From NCBI RefSeq assembly GCF_004804355.1, contig NZ_SRWZ01000003.1, positions 1-64,000 on the forward strand: a stretch of DNA of 64,000 bases, written 5' to 3'. Source of the DNA: Cognatitamlana onchidii (GTDB taxonomy: Bacteria; Bacteroidota; Bacteroidia; Flavobacteriales; Flavobacteriaceae). This document shows, piece by piece, positions 1 through 8,718 of this stretch. The notes below the pieces were generated by a model, which saw only the letters and a program-made list of their open reading frames with translations, was not told the DNA's origin and searched no databases. Positions within the stretch are counted from its first letter, which is position 1, and each line of letters begins with the position of its first letter. A program made the position numbers and the translations under genes.

Positions 1-2174
1 CTTGTACCTTCACAAGTTAAAGGGTTTGGATTCTCAGTAATCACTGCAGCAGAAGGCGTTAAAGTATTTCCACAGGCATCAGTTACCGTAGGTAGTGTAA
101 ACGTTTCAGTAGCATCTGCAACACATTCTACTGTACTGGTACCATCGGCATCCGCAATATCCAATGGGGTTGTGATATTTATTGTAATAATCTGATCAAC
201 GAAAATAGTATTGTTACAATCATCAGTAACACTATAGCGTCTTGTTATAACTTCGGGACATGAATTATTGTCTGAGTTATCAGAAACGAATTGAATTACA
301 GCAGGGTTACCAGAGTTGGTTGAAACATTAGTTACAACCGATGTATCTGGCGCTGGAACGTCGGCAGGGCATTGTACGTTTATTGGATTAGGAGTATCAG
401 CGGTTGGGGGTTCGCTGATGTAAGACTGATAATCTACATCAATAATGATGGGAGCAGGAATTGGTTCTCCTGTACAAGCTCCAACTTGCTCAAAACCAAT
501 AATCAATGGAGTGTTGAAAGTATTTTGAGAAATTTGTCCAATACCGCTTATAAATCCATTTGTAGCAACCGTACCCGAAAATCCAGAGTCACTTAGTACT
601 GTACAATCCGTTGTAACTGTGAGTTTAAAACTAATATCGGCCAATATCTTATTAGGATCAATATCTAAAGGAAGGGTTCCTAGATTCCATACAATAGCAC
701 CGTTATTTCCTATACTATCATCATATGATGGAGCAGAATAACCAATAAGTGGCGTGTAATACGTATTTGCGTTGAAACTGAGACTTGTTGGGTCTATTGA
801 GTCTGGAATTGGAATTGTAAGCGTTGTGTTTTCTATCGGTTCTGTGCCTTGATTAGTTAATTCTATGGTGTAATCAGCAAATTCACCAGGTTCGACAGTT
901 GGTGTAGAGCCAGGATTAGAACCATTAATAGAGGTATTACTCAAAACTCCAACTGGCTCTGGAACGTAAGCATCTACAGCAAATGTTAAATTAAATATTG
1001 CAAAACCGTCTTGACCAGATCCGTATCTAAAAGATGTTTCTTCTTGACCGTTATTGATTATGCTATTACCTGTATTAGGAATGTCAAACATCAAGATATC
1101 AACTCCAGTATTGTTAAATAAATTAGGATTTCTGTTATTCCCTCCAGTAAGTATAGAAGACGTGAAAAAGTTATTCGTTGAATTGGTTGCACCATGGGTT
1201 AAACGCTGGTAGGTTCCTGAATTTTGTACTTCTATCTCTAAATAATCACTAGTGAAATTTCTTTCACCTTCACTAGCCATAACTCCAAGCTTGATATTAA
1301 CAGGACCTTGAGGAGCTGCCTCAAAACCATTTACATCAAAAGAAAAAGTTTCACTACCATTATTACCACTTACAAATGCGTGACCATCAAAAACGGTAAT
1401 GTCTCTCCAATTCATTTTAGAGTTTTCATAGATTACTACCATTCCCCAGCCTCCAGTAAAACCGTTGATGTCTTGACTGCCTTCTCTTAAGGCTAAATCC
1501 GCTAGAAAATACTCTCCTACACCATTATCTTGCACATATTGCGTTATTTCTGCATATGCGGTGTAAAGATTGATATCTAAATCAAATGGAAAATAGATGT
1601 TTGTGTTAGGGGTATTAAATTCCTCTGCTGTAATTTCAACATAGTCTTCAGTAGCATCTGGACCATTAATAAGTACTTTTCGCTTATCGAAAGTCCTTGT
1701 TTCTCCATTTTTAGTAGCTGTAACAAAATACTGGTCGCCATTGGATCCCACATCTGCACGTCCAAACCAGTATAACCCTGCATAAAGGACTCTAGAACAC
1801 TCTGGAAGCGCACCATTTTCTGTTGAAAAATTTAACGTTGCTGAAGATGAATTCCACGTTTCATTTACACCATTGTTATCTTGCACACCATCATTGTTAG
1901 CGTCACTATCAATATCCACATATCGCATATCTGAATTGTTGGTTGTAGTGTTACCGTAGTTAACCAAAGTAAGATTGGTATTACCAATCATTTGAAAATC
2001 TCCTTTTACCGTATAAATTGAGTTTGATGGAGGGGTGTTTGATACTCTTGGGGCAAAAGGAACACGCACTTGACCATGAGAACTCATAATTCCTATGAAA
2101 AGAAAAAATAGCAGGCCATATAATATGTTTGCTTTTACAGTAAGATTAAAATAACGTGGATATAGCTTTTTCAT
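1..2174 (-). CDS. Large secreted surface protein with DUF11-like and HYR-like repeats (3' end outside window)
   Basis: One frame stays open from an ATG at 2174 to the left edge (about 724 codons, no stop). The N-terminus has a signal peptide (MKKLYPRYFN, then a hydrophobic stretch ending near residue 34). Residues about 40-400 form an Asn/Asp/Thr-rich extracellular region. Around residues 405-520 a DUF11-like module is recognisable (ADYTIELTNQGTEPIENTTL). From about 600 onward Cys-containing repeats of the type CP..V.R.YSVTDDCNN appear, as in flavobacterial adhesins that usually end in a gliding-motility/type IX secretion C-terminal domain. That end is not in the window, so type IX export is inference. 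It lies 32 bp downstream of a small secreted-protein gene and may be co-transcribed with it. Confidence 0.85.
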   Translation of the reverse strand, partial: MKKLYPRYFNLTVKANILYGLLFFLFIGIMSSHGQVRVPFAPRVSNTPPSNSIYTVKGDFQMIGNTNLTLVNYGNTTTNNSDMRYVDIDSDANNDGVQDNNGVNETWNSSSATLNFSTENGALPECSRVLYAGLYWFGRADVGSNGDQYFVTATKNGETRTFDKRKVLINGPDATEDYVEITAEEFNTPNTNIYFPFDLDINLYTAYAEITQYVQDNGVGEYFLADLALREGSQDINGFTGGWGMVVIYENSKMNWRDITVFDGHAFVSGNNGSETFSFDVNGFEAAPQGPVNIKLGVMASEGERNFTSDYLEIEVQNSGTYQRLTHGATNSTNNFFTSSILTGGNNRNPNLFNNTGVDILMFDIPNTGNSIINNGQEETSFRYGSGQDGFAIFNLTFAVDAYVPEPVGVLSNTSINGSNPGSTPTVEPGEFADYTIELTNQGTEPIENTTLTIPIPDSIDPTSLSFNANTYYTPLIGYSAPSYDDSIGNNGAIVWNLGTLPLDIDPNKILADISFKLTVTTDCTVLSDSGFSGTVATNGFISGIGQISQNTFNTPLIIGFEQVGACTGEPIPAPIIIDVDYQSYISEPPTADTPNPINVQCPADVPAPDTSVVTNVSTNSGNPAVIQFVSDNSDNNSCPEVITRRYSVTDDCNNTIFVDQIITINITTPLDIADADGTSTVECVADATETFTLPTVTDACGNTLTPSAAVITENPNPLTCEGT

Positions 2175-2206
2175 TTGATTACTTTTTAAATTGGATCAAA
2201 TATTTC

Positions 2207-2698
2207 TTAGGAAGGGTTTTGGGCGAAATAAAACACTCTAATATTAGGATTAGCTGAAATAAAGTTTTCAACTTGTTGTTTGTTAGTTTTGAAAAAACAC
2301 TTGATAAAAATATATTTCAACTTATTTAAGCTAGTTAGACTCATTAGATCAACAGTCTGGTTTAGTTCACTAAGGTTGTTAACCTTAATAATTATTAATT
2401 CTGCAGAATCATAATTACCTTGATTATTCGCCAATGCATCAAATGAGTTTGTGTCTTCAAATGTTATTTTTAAAATACTTCCTTCTCCGTACTGATTTCT
2501 AAAAGCATTATCTTTAAAATATGCAGTGGGCTTTAGGTTGAAGGCTAGATCGTAAAAATCAGATCTATCTCTATTATTGGATTGTGTTGTGAGTTCAAAA
2601 ATATTTCTATCTTGACTGTTGATTAGATTTGATGACAAAAGAGAAATACTAAAAATTAAAAAAACAACAGAAGTTTTAAAAGTCAATTTATTTTTCAT
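2207..2698 (-). CDS. Small secreted protein of unknown function
   Basis: This 163-residue protein is not a family I recognise. I chose the ATG at 2698 (MKNKLTFKTS...) because a signal peptide starts there; an upstream in-frame TTG at 2716 would only add six residues. The hydrophobic core (VVFLIFSISLLSS) ends at a plausible cleavage site near residue 28. The mature part has a leucine-rich pattern with short strands (AELIIIKVNNLSELNQ, LTSLNKLKYIFIKC), reminiscent of an irregular leucine-rich or beta-solenoid fold; that is only an impression. It is immediately upstream of the large surface protein gene on the same strand, so a shared operon and an accessory role at the cell surface are plausible but unproven. 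Confidence 0.7.
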   Translation of the reverse strand: MKNKLTFKTSVVFLIFSISLLSSNLINSQDRNIFELTTQSNNRDRSDFYDLAFNLKPTAYFKDNAFRNQYGEGSILKITFEDTNSFDALANNQGNYDSAELIIIKVNNLSELNQTVDLMSLTSLNKLKYIFIKCFFKTNKQQVENFISANPNIRVFYFAQNPS

Positions 2699-3176
2699 GG
2701 TTAAAGATATTACCAAATTTATATTTTAATTTTAGACACTTGTTAGTGTATATTGTCACTATATAGCATTATATAATGTCACTATTGCAAATAGTGCTTT
2801 ATTTTTAAAAATAAATCAGTACCAGTTTTTGAGGGAAAAACAGTGAGGGAAGTACTTATAATGTTTTTAACTGAATAAAACATTAGGTGATTTGGGTTCA
2901 TAATTTCAAAATTTTGTAGGTATAGCAAAAAAACATATATGCCATTTAGTGTTCAAATAAAAATGGCAAATCACTCATTTATTCGATTAAAAGCCCAGAT
3001 TGATCTCATAATCGATGTTGTTAACTCTTAATCGGTTATAATTTATTTTAGTTAATTTAGTTTTGCTCGTTCCAAAAGCCAATTTCCATTTACATCTAAG
3101 TTTAGATACAAAGAAATTGCTTTTTATCGAAATAAACAACGTTTTGACGGTAAAATTCATCTTTTAATCGATATTT
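2699..3176. other. Long intergenic region between divergent genes
   Basis: No coding frame worth calling is present in these roughly 480 bases. The left part holds a repeat cluster described separately (2754-2796). A stem-loop with 8-bp arms, TGCCATTT at 2940-2947 and AAATGGCA at 2961-2968, lies in the middle. On the minus strand it is followed by an interrupted T run, so it could be a weak terminator, but no minus-strand gene ends there. The right part leads into the sixA-like gene without a clear TAnnTTTG box. Confidence 0.6.
2754..2796 (-). promoter_or_regulatory. Paired direct repeats and palindrome upstream of the secreted-protein operon
   Basis: TGTCACTAT occurs at 2754-2762 and again at 2777-2785, start to start 23 bp, and the second copy runs into a perfect 7-bp-arm palindrome CACTATT-GCA-AATAGTG (2780-2796). 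The cluster lies about 60-100 bp upstream of the ATG at 2698. Spaced 9-bp direct repeats at about two helical turns are the arrangement bound by LytTR-type response regulators, so a regulator site is a reasonable inference; the sequence does not identify the protein. Confidence 0.4.
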
Positions 3177-3662
3177 ATGAAAACACTTACACTAATTAGA
3201 CATGCAAAATCTTCATGGGAGTATGATGTTATTGATCATGAAAGACCGCTTAATAAACGTGGAATTAATGACGCCAAATTACTCTCAAGTTATTTGAAGC
3301 GATTGAACCCACAAGTAGATCTGGTGTTTTGTAGTGATGCTACAAGAACTAAAGCAACGGCTGCTTTTTTTATTGAGTCATTATGTATTGATTTAGAGCA
3401 AGTTATTTATAATTACGAGCTTTATGATTTCGATGGGAGATCTCTACAAAAAGTTATACAGGAATGCCCAGATGCTGTCAATTATTTAATGGTTTTTGCT
3501 CACAATCATGCCGTGACTTCGTTTGTCAATACTTTTGGTTGCAAATACATCGAGAATGTCCCTACGTGTGGACTAATAACCATAAAGTTTGACATAGATC
3601 GTTGGCAGGATTTGAAACAGGGCACTACGACTAAAACTATTTTTCCAAGGGATTTGAAGTAG
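3177..3662 (+). CDS. sixA: SixA-like histidine phosphatase
   Basis: This is a 161-residue member of the histidine phosphatase (phosphoglycerate mutase-like) superfamily, SixA type. The catalytic RH motif is LIRHAKSSW with the nucleophilic His at residue 9. The second active-site His lies in FAHNH (residues 109-111), and the R-P-L/G-x-x-x-A region (ERPLNKRGINDA) is present. SixA proteins remove phosphate from phosphohistidine. The gene lies directly upstream of polyphosphate kinase, which works through phosphohistidine intermediates, and exopolyphosphatase, so a link to polyphosphate control is an attractive inference. Length is normal for SixA. The ATG start begins exactly at the conserved first strand. 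Confidence 0.88.
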   Translation: MKTLTLIRHAKSSWEYDVIDHERPLNKRGINDAKLLSSYLKRLNPQVDLVFCSDATRTKATAAFFIESLCIDLEQVIYNYELYDFDGRSLQKVIQECPDAVNYLMVFAHNHAVTSFVNTFGCKYIENVPTCGLITIKFDIDRWQDLKQGTTTKTIFPRDLK

Positions 3663-3704
3663 TTTTTAGGTTTATTTTTTAAGATTGTAAGAATATGGTG
3701 TCTT

Positions 3705-3725
3705 CAAAACGCTGGTTTTGCTTTT
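3705..3725 (+). terminator. Weak candidate terminator after the sixA-like gene
   Basis: CAAAAC (3705-3710), loop GCTG, GTTTTG (3715-3720) followed by CTTTTTC. The stem is only 6 bp and A/T-rich, so the call is tentative. Confidence 0.35.
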
Positions 3726-3796
3726 TCTTAGCTAAGAGCTAGAAATTTTTAGAAATACCTCAATGTAATAAACCTTTATTTTTTACCTAAATAGAA

Positions 3797-3804
3797 TATA
3801 TTTG
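3797..3804 (+). promoter_or_regulatory. -7 promoter box of ppk1
   Basis: TATATTTG matches the Bacteroidota -7 consensus TAnnTTTG and lies 27 bp upstream of the ppk1 ATG. No good -33 TTG is visible at the usual distance, only T-rich sequence. Confidence 0.5.
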
Positions 3805-3831
3805 TTTAGCAATTAATATAAACACTATTTG

Positions 3832-5898
3832 ATGACCAAATCTGAAACTTCTAAAAACAATAGTTACATAAATAGAGAAATTAGTTGGCTTCAATTTAAT
3901 GCAAGAGTATTGCAAGAGGCCCAAGATGAAAGCGTTCCTTTAATAGAGCGTTTAAGGTTTCTGGGTATTTTTTCTAATAACTTAGATGAGTTTTTCAAAG
4001 TTAGGTATGCAACTGTAAAAAGAATTGTGGAGGCGGGAAAAGGAGGAAAGAACCAGCTAGGAGGAATTCGAGCCAAAGAACTTTTAGAAATTATTACTCA
4101 AATTGTAATAAATCAGCAAACGGAAAGTGTTGGTATTTTAAAAGCAATCGATGAAAAACTGAAAGAAGAGAATATTTATATTATCGATGAGACTCAAATT
4201 GATAAAAATCAACATGATTTTATTAAACAATATTTTCTCAAAGAAGTGAGTCCAGCCTTAGTGACTATTATACTTAATGATTCTGTTGTATTGCCTAATC
4301 TTAAAGATAGTGCTGCTTATTTGGCTGTAAGAATGTTAATGGCTGGTGATAAAAAACAGTTTGCGCTTATTGAAATACCAAAATCTGTTAACCGATTTGT
4401 CGAATTACCAAAACAAGGCGATAAGAGTTTTATCATTATGGTTGATGATTTATTGCGGCATTGTTTGAGTGATATCTTCAGTATTTTTGAATATAAGAGT
4501 ATTTCTGCTCATATGATTAAAATTACTAGAGATGGTGAATTAGATTTCGAGAGCGATTTAAGTAAAAGTTTCATCGAAAAAATATCAGACAGTGTAAAGC
4601 ATCGTCAAATAGGAGAGCCCGTAAGATTTGTTTATGATAAAACCATTCATAAAGAGACATTAAGATATTTAATGTCAAAAATGGGTATTGATGATACGGA
4701 TAGTATTATTCCTGGAGGTAGATATCATAACAGAAGGGACTACATGGGTTTTCCAAGCTTGGGAAGGAACGATTTAATGTATGATAAAATAGAAGCCTTA
4801 CCAATTAAGGGCTTAAGCTTACAGGAAAGTATTTTTAAAGCTATTAAAAGGAAGGATTATCTGCTTTACGCCCCTTACCAAACGTTTTCATACGTTGTTA
4901 AGTTCTTAAGAGAGGCTGCACTTGATCCTAGTGTTAGAACCATTAAGATTACTATATATCGTCTTGCTGAAATATCGCATGTAGCTAGTTCGTTAATTAA
5001 CGCTGCAATTAATGGTAAATCCGTAACCGTATCCATTGAACTTAGGGCCAGATTTGATGAACAGGCAAATATTGATTATGCCCAACAAATGAAAGATGAA
5101 GGAGTTAATTTAATTTTTGGTGTTGCGGGCCTTAAGGTGCATAGTAAAATGTGCGTTGTTGAGCGTGAAGAAGGTAAAAAAATAAGACGCTATGGTTTTA
5201 TAAGTACAGGTAATTTTAATGAATCTACGGCAAAAATATACACAGATTATACACTTTTTACTGCCAATCAAAAAATATTAAAAGATGTCAATAAGATTTT
5301 TGGTTTTTTCGAAACCAATTATAAAATAAACACTTACAAACATTTAATAGTATCACCGCATTACACGGAAAAAGCTATTTTTAAATTGATAGATAATGAG
5401 ATTGAAAGTGTGAAAAATGGTAAAGAAGGACTTATTCGATTAAAAATGAATAGCATTTCAAGTTACCCAATGATTGATAAGCTTTATGAAGCCAGTAGAG
5501 CAGGGGTTAAGATTCAAATGATTGTTCGAGGTATTTGTTGTTTAATTCCTGGAGTTGAAGGGATGAGTGAGAATATTGAAGTAATAAGTGTTGTCGATAA
5601 ATTTTTAGAGCATTCAAGAATTTATATCTTTGGAAACAATGGAGATACGAAGTTGTATATCTCATCTGCCGATTGGATGACCAGAAATATAGAAAATAGG
5701 GTGGAAGTAAGTTGTCCTATTTATGATGAAGAAATAAAGAAAGAAATAATTGAAACTTTCAACATTAGTTGGAGGGATAATGTCAAGGCAAGAGTACTAA
5801 GTGATTCACAAGAAAACGAGTATAGAACAGATGAAGAAGAAAAAGTGCGATCTCAGTTTGCTGTTTACGACTACTATCTCAAAAAATTAAAAAACTAG
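3832..5898 (+). CDS. ppk1: Polyphosphate kinase 1
   Basis: PPK1 makes inorganic polyphosphate reversibly from ATP. The 688-residue protein has the usual N and head domains (NREISWLQFNARVLQEA at the start, LDEFFKVRYATVKR) and two phospholipase-D-like C-terminal domains. The phospho-accepting histidine is in LKVHSKMCVV (about His437) and the second conserved His in LEHSRIYIFGNN (about His594). I use the ATG at 3832; a TTG directly in front of it is the only difference from a longer frame. It ends 1 bp before the exopolyphosphatase start, so the two are almost certainly one transcript, with the sixA-like gene upstream. Length and motifs are normal. Confidence 0.97.
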   Translation: MTKSETSKNNSYINREISWLQFNARVLQEAQDESVPLIERLRFLGIFSNNLDEFFKVRYATVKRIVEAGKGGKNQLGGIRAKELLEIITQIVINQQTESVGILKAIDEKLKEENIYIIDETQIDKNQHDFIKQYFLKEVSPALVTIILNDSVVLPNLKDSAAYLAVRMLMAGDKKQFALIEIPKSVNRFVELPKQGDKSFIIMVDDLLRHCLSDIFSIFEYKSISAHMIKITRDGELDFESDLSKSFIEKISDSVKHRQIGEPVRFVYDKTIHKETLRYLMSKMGIDDTDSIIPGGRYHNRRDYMGFPSLGRNDLMYDKIEALPIKGLSLQESIFKAIKRKDYLLYAPYQTFSYVVKFLREAALDPSVRTIKITIYRLAEISHVASSLINAAINGKSVTVSIELRARFDEQANIDYAQQMKDEGVNLIFGVAGLKVHSKMCVVEREEGKKIRRYGFISTGNFNESTAKIYTDYTLFTANQKILKDVNKIFGFFETNYKINTYKHLIVSPHYTEKAIFKLIDNEIESVKNGKEGLIRLKMNSISSYPMIDKLYEASRAGVKIQMIVRGICCLIPGVEGMSENIEVISVVDKFLEHSRIYIFGNNGDTKLYISSADWMTRNIENRVEVSCPIYDEEIKKEIIETFNISWRDNVKARVLSDSQENEYRTDEEEKVRSQFAVYDYYLKKLKN

Positions 5899-5899
5899 T

Positions 5900-6805
5900 A
5901 TGCTTTCCATAAAAAAATATGCTGCCATCGATATTGGTTCGAACGCTGTAAGACTTTTAATTTCTAATATAATTGAGCAAAAGGGAAGACCAGTTCAATT
6001 TAAAAAGAACTCATTAGTTCGGGTGCCAATAAGATTGGGTGCAGATGTTTTCGTGAAAAATAAAATTTCTAAAGAAAATACTCAAAGGATTTTAGATACC
6101 ATGTTGGCGTTTAAGCTGTTAATGAAATCACATAAAGTTGTAAAGTATAAGGCTTGTGCAACATCTGCAATGAGAGAATCCAAAAATGGAAAAGAAGTGG
6201 TGGATATGGTTTTAAAGCATTCTGGTTTGCGTGTTGATATTATTGGTGGCGAGGAAGAAGCAGCTATAATTGCTGCTACAGATTTGAATAAGTACATCGA
6301 TCCTAATAAAACGTATTTATATGTTGACGTAGGTGGAGGAAGTACCGAATTCACAGTTATCCATCAGGGTAATCAAGTTGCCTCTAAATCGTTTAAGATT
6401 GGTACTGTAAGACTTTTAAATGATATGGTAAAACATGAATCATGGCAGGAGTTAAGGGAGTGGATTGGAAGTCATGCTCAAGATTACGATAAAATCTCTG
6501 TATTAGGATCTGGAGGAAACATTAACAAGATTTTCAAAATATCAGGGAAGTCTATGGGAAAACCGCTTTCTTATTTCTACATGACATCTTACTATAATAC
6601 CTTACAGAACTATTCTTACGAAGAGCGTATTTCGGAATTAGACTTAAATCAAGATAGAGCAGATGTTATAATCCCTGCCATGAGAATATATTTGTCGGCT
6701 ATGAAATGGAGTGGCGCAAAAAACATTTATGTTCCAAAAATTGGTCTGGCAGATGGCATTATAAAAAGTATCTATTATGATACGGTTTCTAGCAATACAC
6801 AGTAG
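5900..6805 (+). CDS. ppx: Ppx/GppA family exopolyphosphatase
   Basis: This 301-residue protein belongs to the ASKHA-fold Ppx/GppA phosphatases. Visible motifs are the phosphate-1 loop (AIDIGSNAVRLLI), the ATSAMRES segment, the conserved IGGEEEA, and the second phosphate loop (VDVGGGSTEF). It lacks the C-terminal HD-like domain of the roughly 500-residue E. coli enzymes, which is normal for the short form in this phylum. It degrades polyphosphate or pppGpp; the placement 1 bp after ppk1 argues for polyphosphate turnover. ATG at 5900 is the only sensible start. Confidence 0.93.
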   Translation: MLSIKKYAAIDIGSNAVRLLISNIIEQKGRPVQFKKNSLVRVPIRLGADVFVKNKISKENTQRILDTMLAFKLLMKSHKVVKYKACATSAMRESKNGKEVVDMVLKHSGLRVDIIGGEEEAAIIAATDLNKYIDPNKTYLYVDVGGGSTEFTVIHQGNQVASKSFKIGTVRLLNDMVKHESWQELREWIGSHAQDYDKISVLGSGGNINKIFKISGKSMGKPLSYFYMTSYYNTLQNYSYEERISELDLNQDRADVIIPAMRIYLSAMKWSGAKNIYVPKIGLADGIIKSIYYDTVSSNTQ

Positions 6806-6974
6806 AATTTTGCACTTTACCTTTTATTATTGTTTGTTTTTGTTTTAATAATATATATTCGTAGCAAACTTATTATTAATTACTACCCAAATCTATTAAT
6901 AATGAAATGAGTCCTGAATCTGCTAAAATTTAAGGGCTAATGACATCTGATAGATTTAATAAAAGTATAGACAG

Positions 6975-7565
6975 ATGAAAAAAATTATACTACTTGTAAC
7001 TATATGTTGTTTTTCAATTCATAGTTTTTCCCAAGAAATAGAAGCGGTTCAAGCTAAAGACACGGTAAAAGCTCAACCCAAAAAATATGGCTCTAAAGGA
7101 GTTAAATATGGAGTTAGAGCGGGTCTTAATATTTCGAATTTAGATTTCGATAAGCAACCTAGCTTTGAAAATAAGCACAGAAATAGTTTTTTTATTGGCT
7201 TTTTAGCAGATGTCGCCTTATCTAAAACCCTTTCAATAATGCCTGAACTACAGTTTTCAGGGGAGGGAGGCAAAGATGAAACATTGCATTTAGATTATAT
7301 TCAAGCGCCTATTTTGTTAAACTTTAAGATAACCAATAAACTTCGAGCAGGTTTAGGTCCGCAAGTTGGATTAAAAGTACATAAGGAAGATGATATGGCT
7401 AAGAATATGGCTTATTCCGGTGTTGCAGGTTTAGAGTACAGAATAAATTACGCTATCTTTTTAGACGCCAGATATACATACGGATTTAGAAATGTGTTTG
7501 ATGATAATGTTGGAGTTTCTGCTAAGAATACCAATGTACAAATAGGTATTGGTTATAAATTTTAA
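6975..7565 (+). CDS. PorT-family outer-membrane beta-barrel protein
   Basis: The 196-residue protein starts with a signal peptide (MKKIILLVTICCFSIHSFSQ, cleavage after Ser19 or Gln20). After a short linker a small eight-strand-type barrel begins (YGVRAGLNISNLDF) and runs to the C-terminus, which ends in the aromatic residue expected for an outer-membrane protein (VQIGIGYKF). Alternating hydrophobic strands such as IMPELQFSG, IQAPILLNF and AGLGPQVGL fit the outer-membrane barrel domain 2/PorT group. Its function is unknown. It is transcribed alone and its stop overlaps the end of the convergent miaE gene by 4 bp. Confidence 0.85.
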   Translation: MKKIILLVTICCFSIHSFSQEIEAVQAKDTVKAQPKKYGSKGVKYGVRAGLNISNLDFDKQPSFENKHRNSFFIGFLADVALSKTLSIMPELQFSGEGGKDETLHLDYIQAPILLNFKITNKLRAGLGPQVGLKVHKEDDMAKNMAYSGVAGLEYRINYAIFLDARYTYGFRNVFDDNVGVSAKNTNVQIGIGYKF

Positions 7566-8143
7566 CCATGAACTTGTTCAGAAGTACCAAGATTACTCAT
7601 TATTTTAGCTTCATATTCAAGAAGTTGTTGCCATTTGGCATCAACTTCTGTTTTATTTCCATATTGTCTTGCAAATCCAAGAAACATGGTATAATGGTTG
7701 GCTTCACTTACCATTAGTTTTCTGTAAAATTCGGCTAGTTCTTTGTCTTCAAGTTCTTCCGAAAGCAGCCTAAATCGTTCACAGCTTCTGGCCTCAATAA
7801 GCGCAGCATACAGCAACCGGTGTACCAGTTGTGTAGTTCTACTACCGCCTTTAGGGAAAAATTTCACCAATTGTAAAACATAGTCATCTTTTCTGTCCCT
7901 GCCCAAGGTCCAACCGCGTTCAAGAATTTTGTCATGAACCATTTTAAAATGACTAATCTCTTCTTTTACAAGTGCTACCATCTCTTGAACCAAATCTGTG
8001 TATTCAGGAAAGCCAACTATTAGTGAAATAGCAGTACTCGTTGCTTTTTGCTCACAAAAAGCATGGTCTGTTAGTATCTCTTCAATGTTCTTTTCAACAA
8101 TATTAACCCAACGCGGATCTGTGGGAAGTTTAAGTCCAAGCAT
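7562..8143 (-). CDS. miaE: tRNA-(ms2io6A37) hydroxylase MiaE
   Basis: MiaE is a diiron monooxygenase that hydroxylates the isopentenyl side chain of ms2i6A at position 37 of tRNAs reading UNN codons. The 193-residue protein is a ferritin-like four-helix bundle with diiron motifs in order: an early DHAFCEQKA Glu, EEISHF with the E..H pair, EARSCERF, and EANHY. Length agrees with the family. The stop of the preceding lipoprotein gene is 2 bp upstream of this ATG, so miaE is probably the last gene of a dnaX-lipoprotein-miaE transcript. miaB and miaA are not in the window. Confidence 0.92.
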   Translation of the reverse strand: MLGLKLPTDPRWVNIVEKNIEEILTDHAFCEQKATSTAISLIVGFPEYTDLVQEMVALVKEEISHFKMVHDKILERGWTLGRDRKDDYVLQLVKFFPKGGSRTTQLVHRLLYAALIEARSCERFRLLSEELEDKELAEFYRKLMVSEANHYTMFLGFARQYGNKTEVDAKWQQLLEYEAKIMSNLGTSEQVHG

Positions 8144-8145
8144 AA

Positions 8146-8718
8146 TTATATATGTTTTGTATGTAGGTCTTTCTTTTTTATATCAACAGTGCCAAATATA
8201 TCTATAACAACAACAAAATCAATGTAATGGTTGTTTTTTAAAGATTTGAAAGTTGTGTTAAGTTCTATTTTAGAGTTTGTTGACGACTCATAGTCTATCC
8301 AGACATATTGCATAACGGCGCTTTCCAAATATTCAGAAGTTCCAAAACCTTTAAATAAGCCCTTGTTTAAGATAATCTCTTTACTTATACCTTTATTACT
8401 CCACATCTTAATTCTGGCTTCAAAATCATTGTAATAAATAGTTGTTTTCCCTTCAAAATCTTTAATTCTGTGCAGTTTTTTTAAAGAATAGTAATCAGTC
8501 TTAACTCGAAACCCGTTGCTAAGAATGGTATCTGTTATAATTTTAACTGGTTTTTCAGGAATATATAAAGTTCTACTACCGTAATCAGCTATGCCCATAG
8601 AGGATTTAAAGGCTTCCAAGTTTGTTTTTAAGTTTCGATGTCTACCATCACAACTTAGCAAGACTATTGCTGTAAAAATGAAGAATGTTAAATATTTTAC
8701 AATGTGATTTTTATACAT
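8146..8718 (-). CDS. Putative lipoprotein of unknown function
   Basis: This 190-residue protein begins MYKNHIVKYLTFFIFTAIVLLSCDG. The LLSC lipobox predicts lipidation at Cys23, and the hydrophobic segment is a type II signal peptide. The remainder has no domain I recognise: charged, with predicted strands such as PVKIITDTILSNGFRVKTDYY and YIDFVVVIDIFG. The gene overlaps the dnaX stop by 8 bp and is 2 bp from miaE, so it is embedded in that operon, although a functional link to either gene is not evident. Likely anchored in the periplasm or outer membrane. Confidence 0.75.
   Translation of the reverse strand: MYKNHIVKYLTFFIFTAIVLLSCDGRHRNLKTNLEAFKSSMGIADYGSRTLYIPEKPVKIITDTILSNGFRVKTDYYSLKKLHRIKDFEGKTTIYYNDFEARIKMWSNKGISKEIILNKGLFKGFGTSEYLESAVMQYVWIDYESSTNSKIELNTTFKSLKNNHYIDFVVVIDIFGTVDIKKKDLHTKHI

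Noticed and set aside
1577-1816. 79-codon minus-strand ORF inside the surface protein gene
   Set aside because: It is in a different frame from the continuous 724-codon reading frame and has no domain character.
2940-2968. Stem-loop TGCCATTT/AAATGGCA as a terminator
   Set aside because: No minus-strand gene ends upstream of it, and on the plus strand no T run follows, so no function could be assigned.
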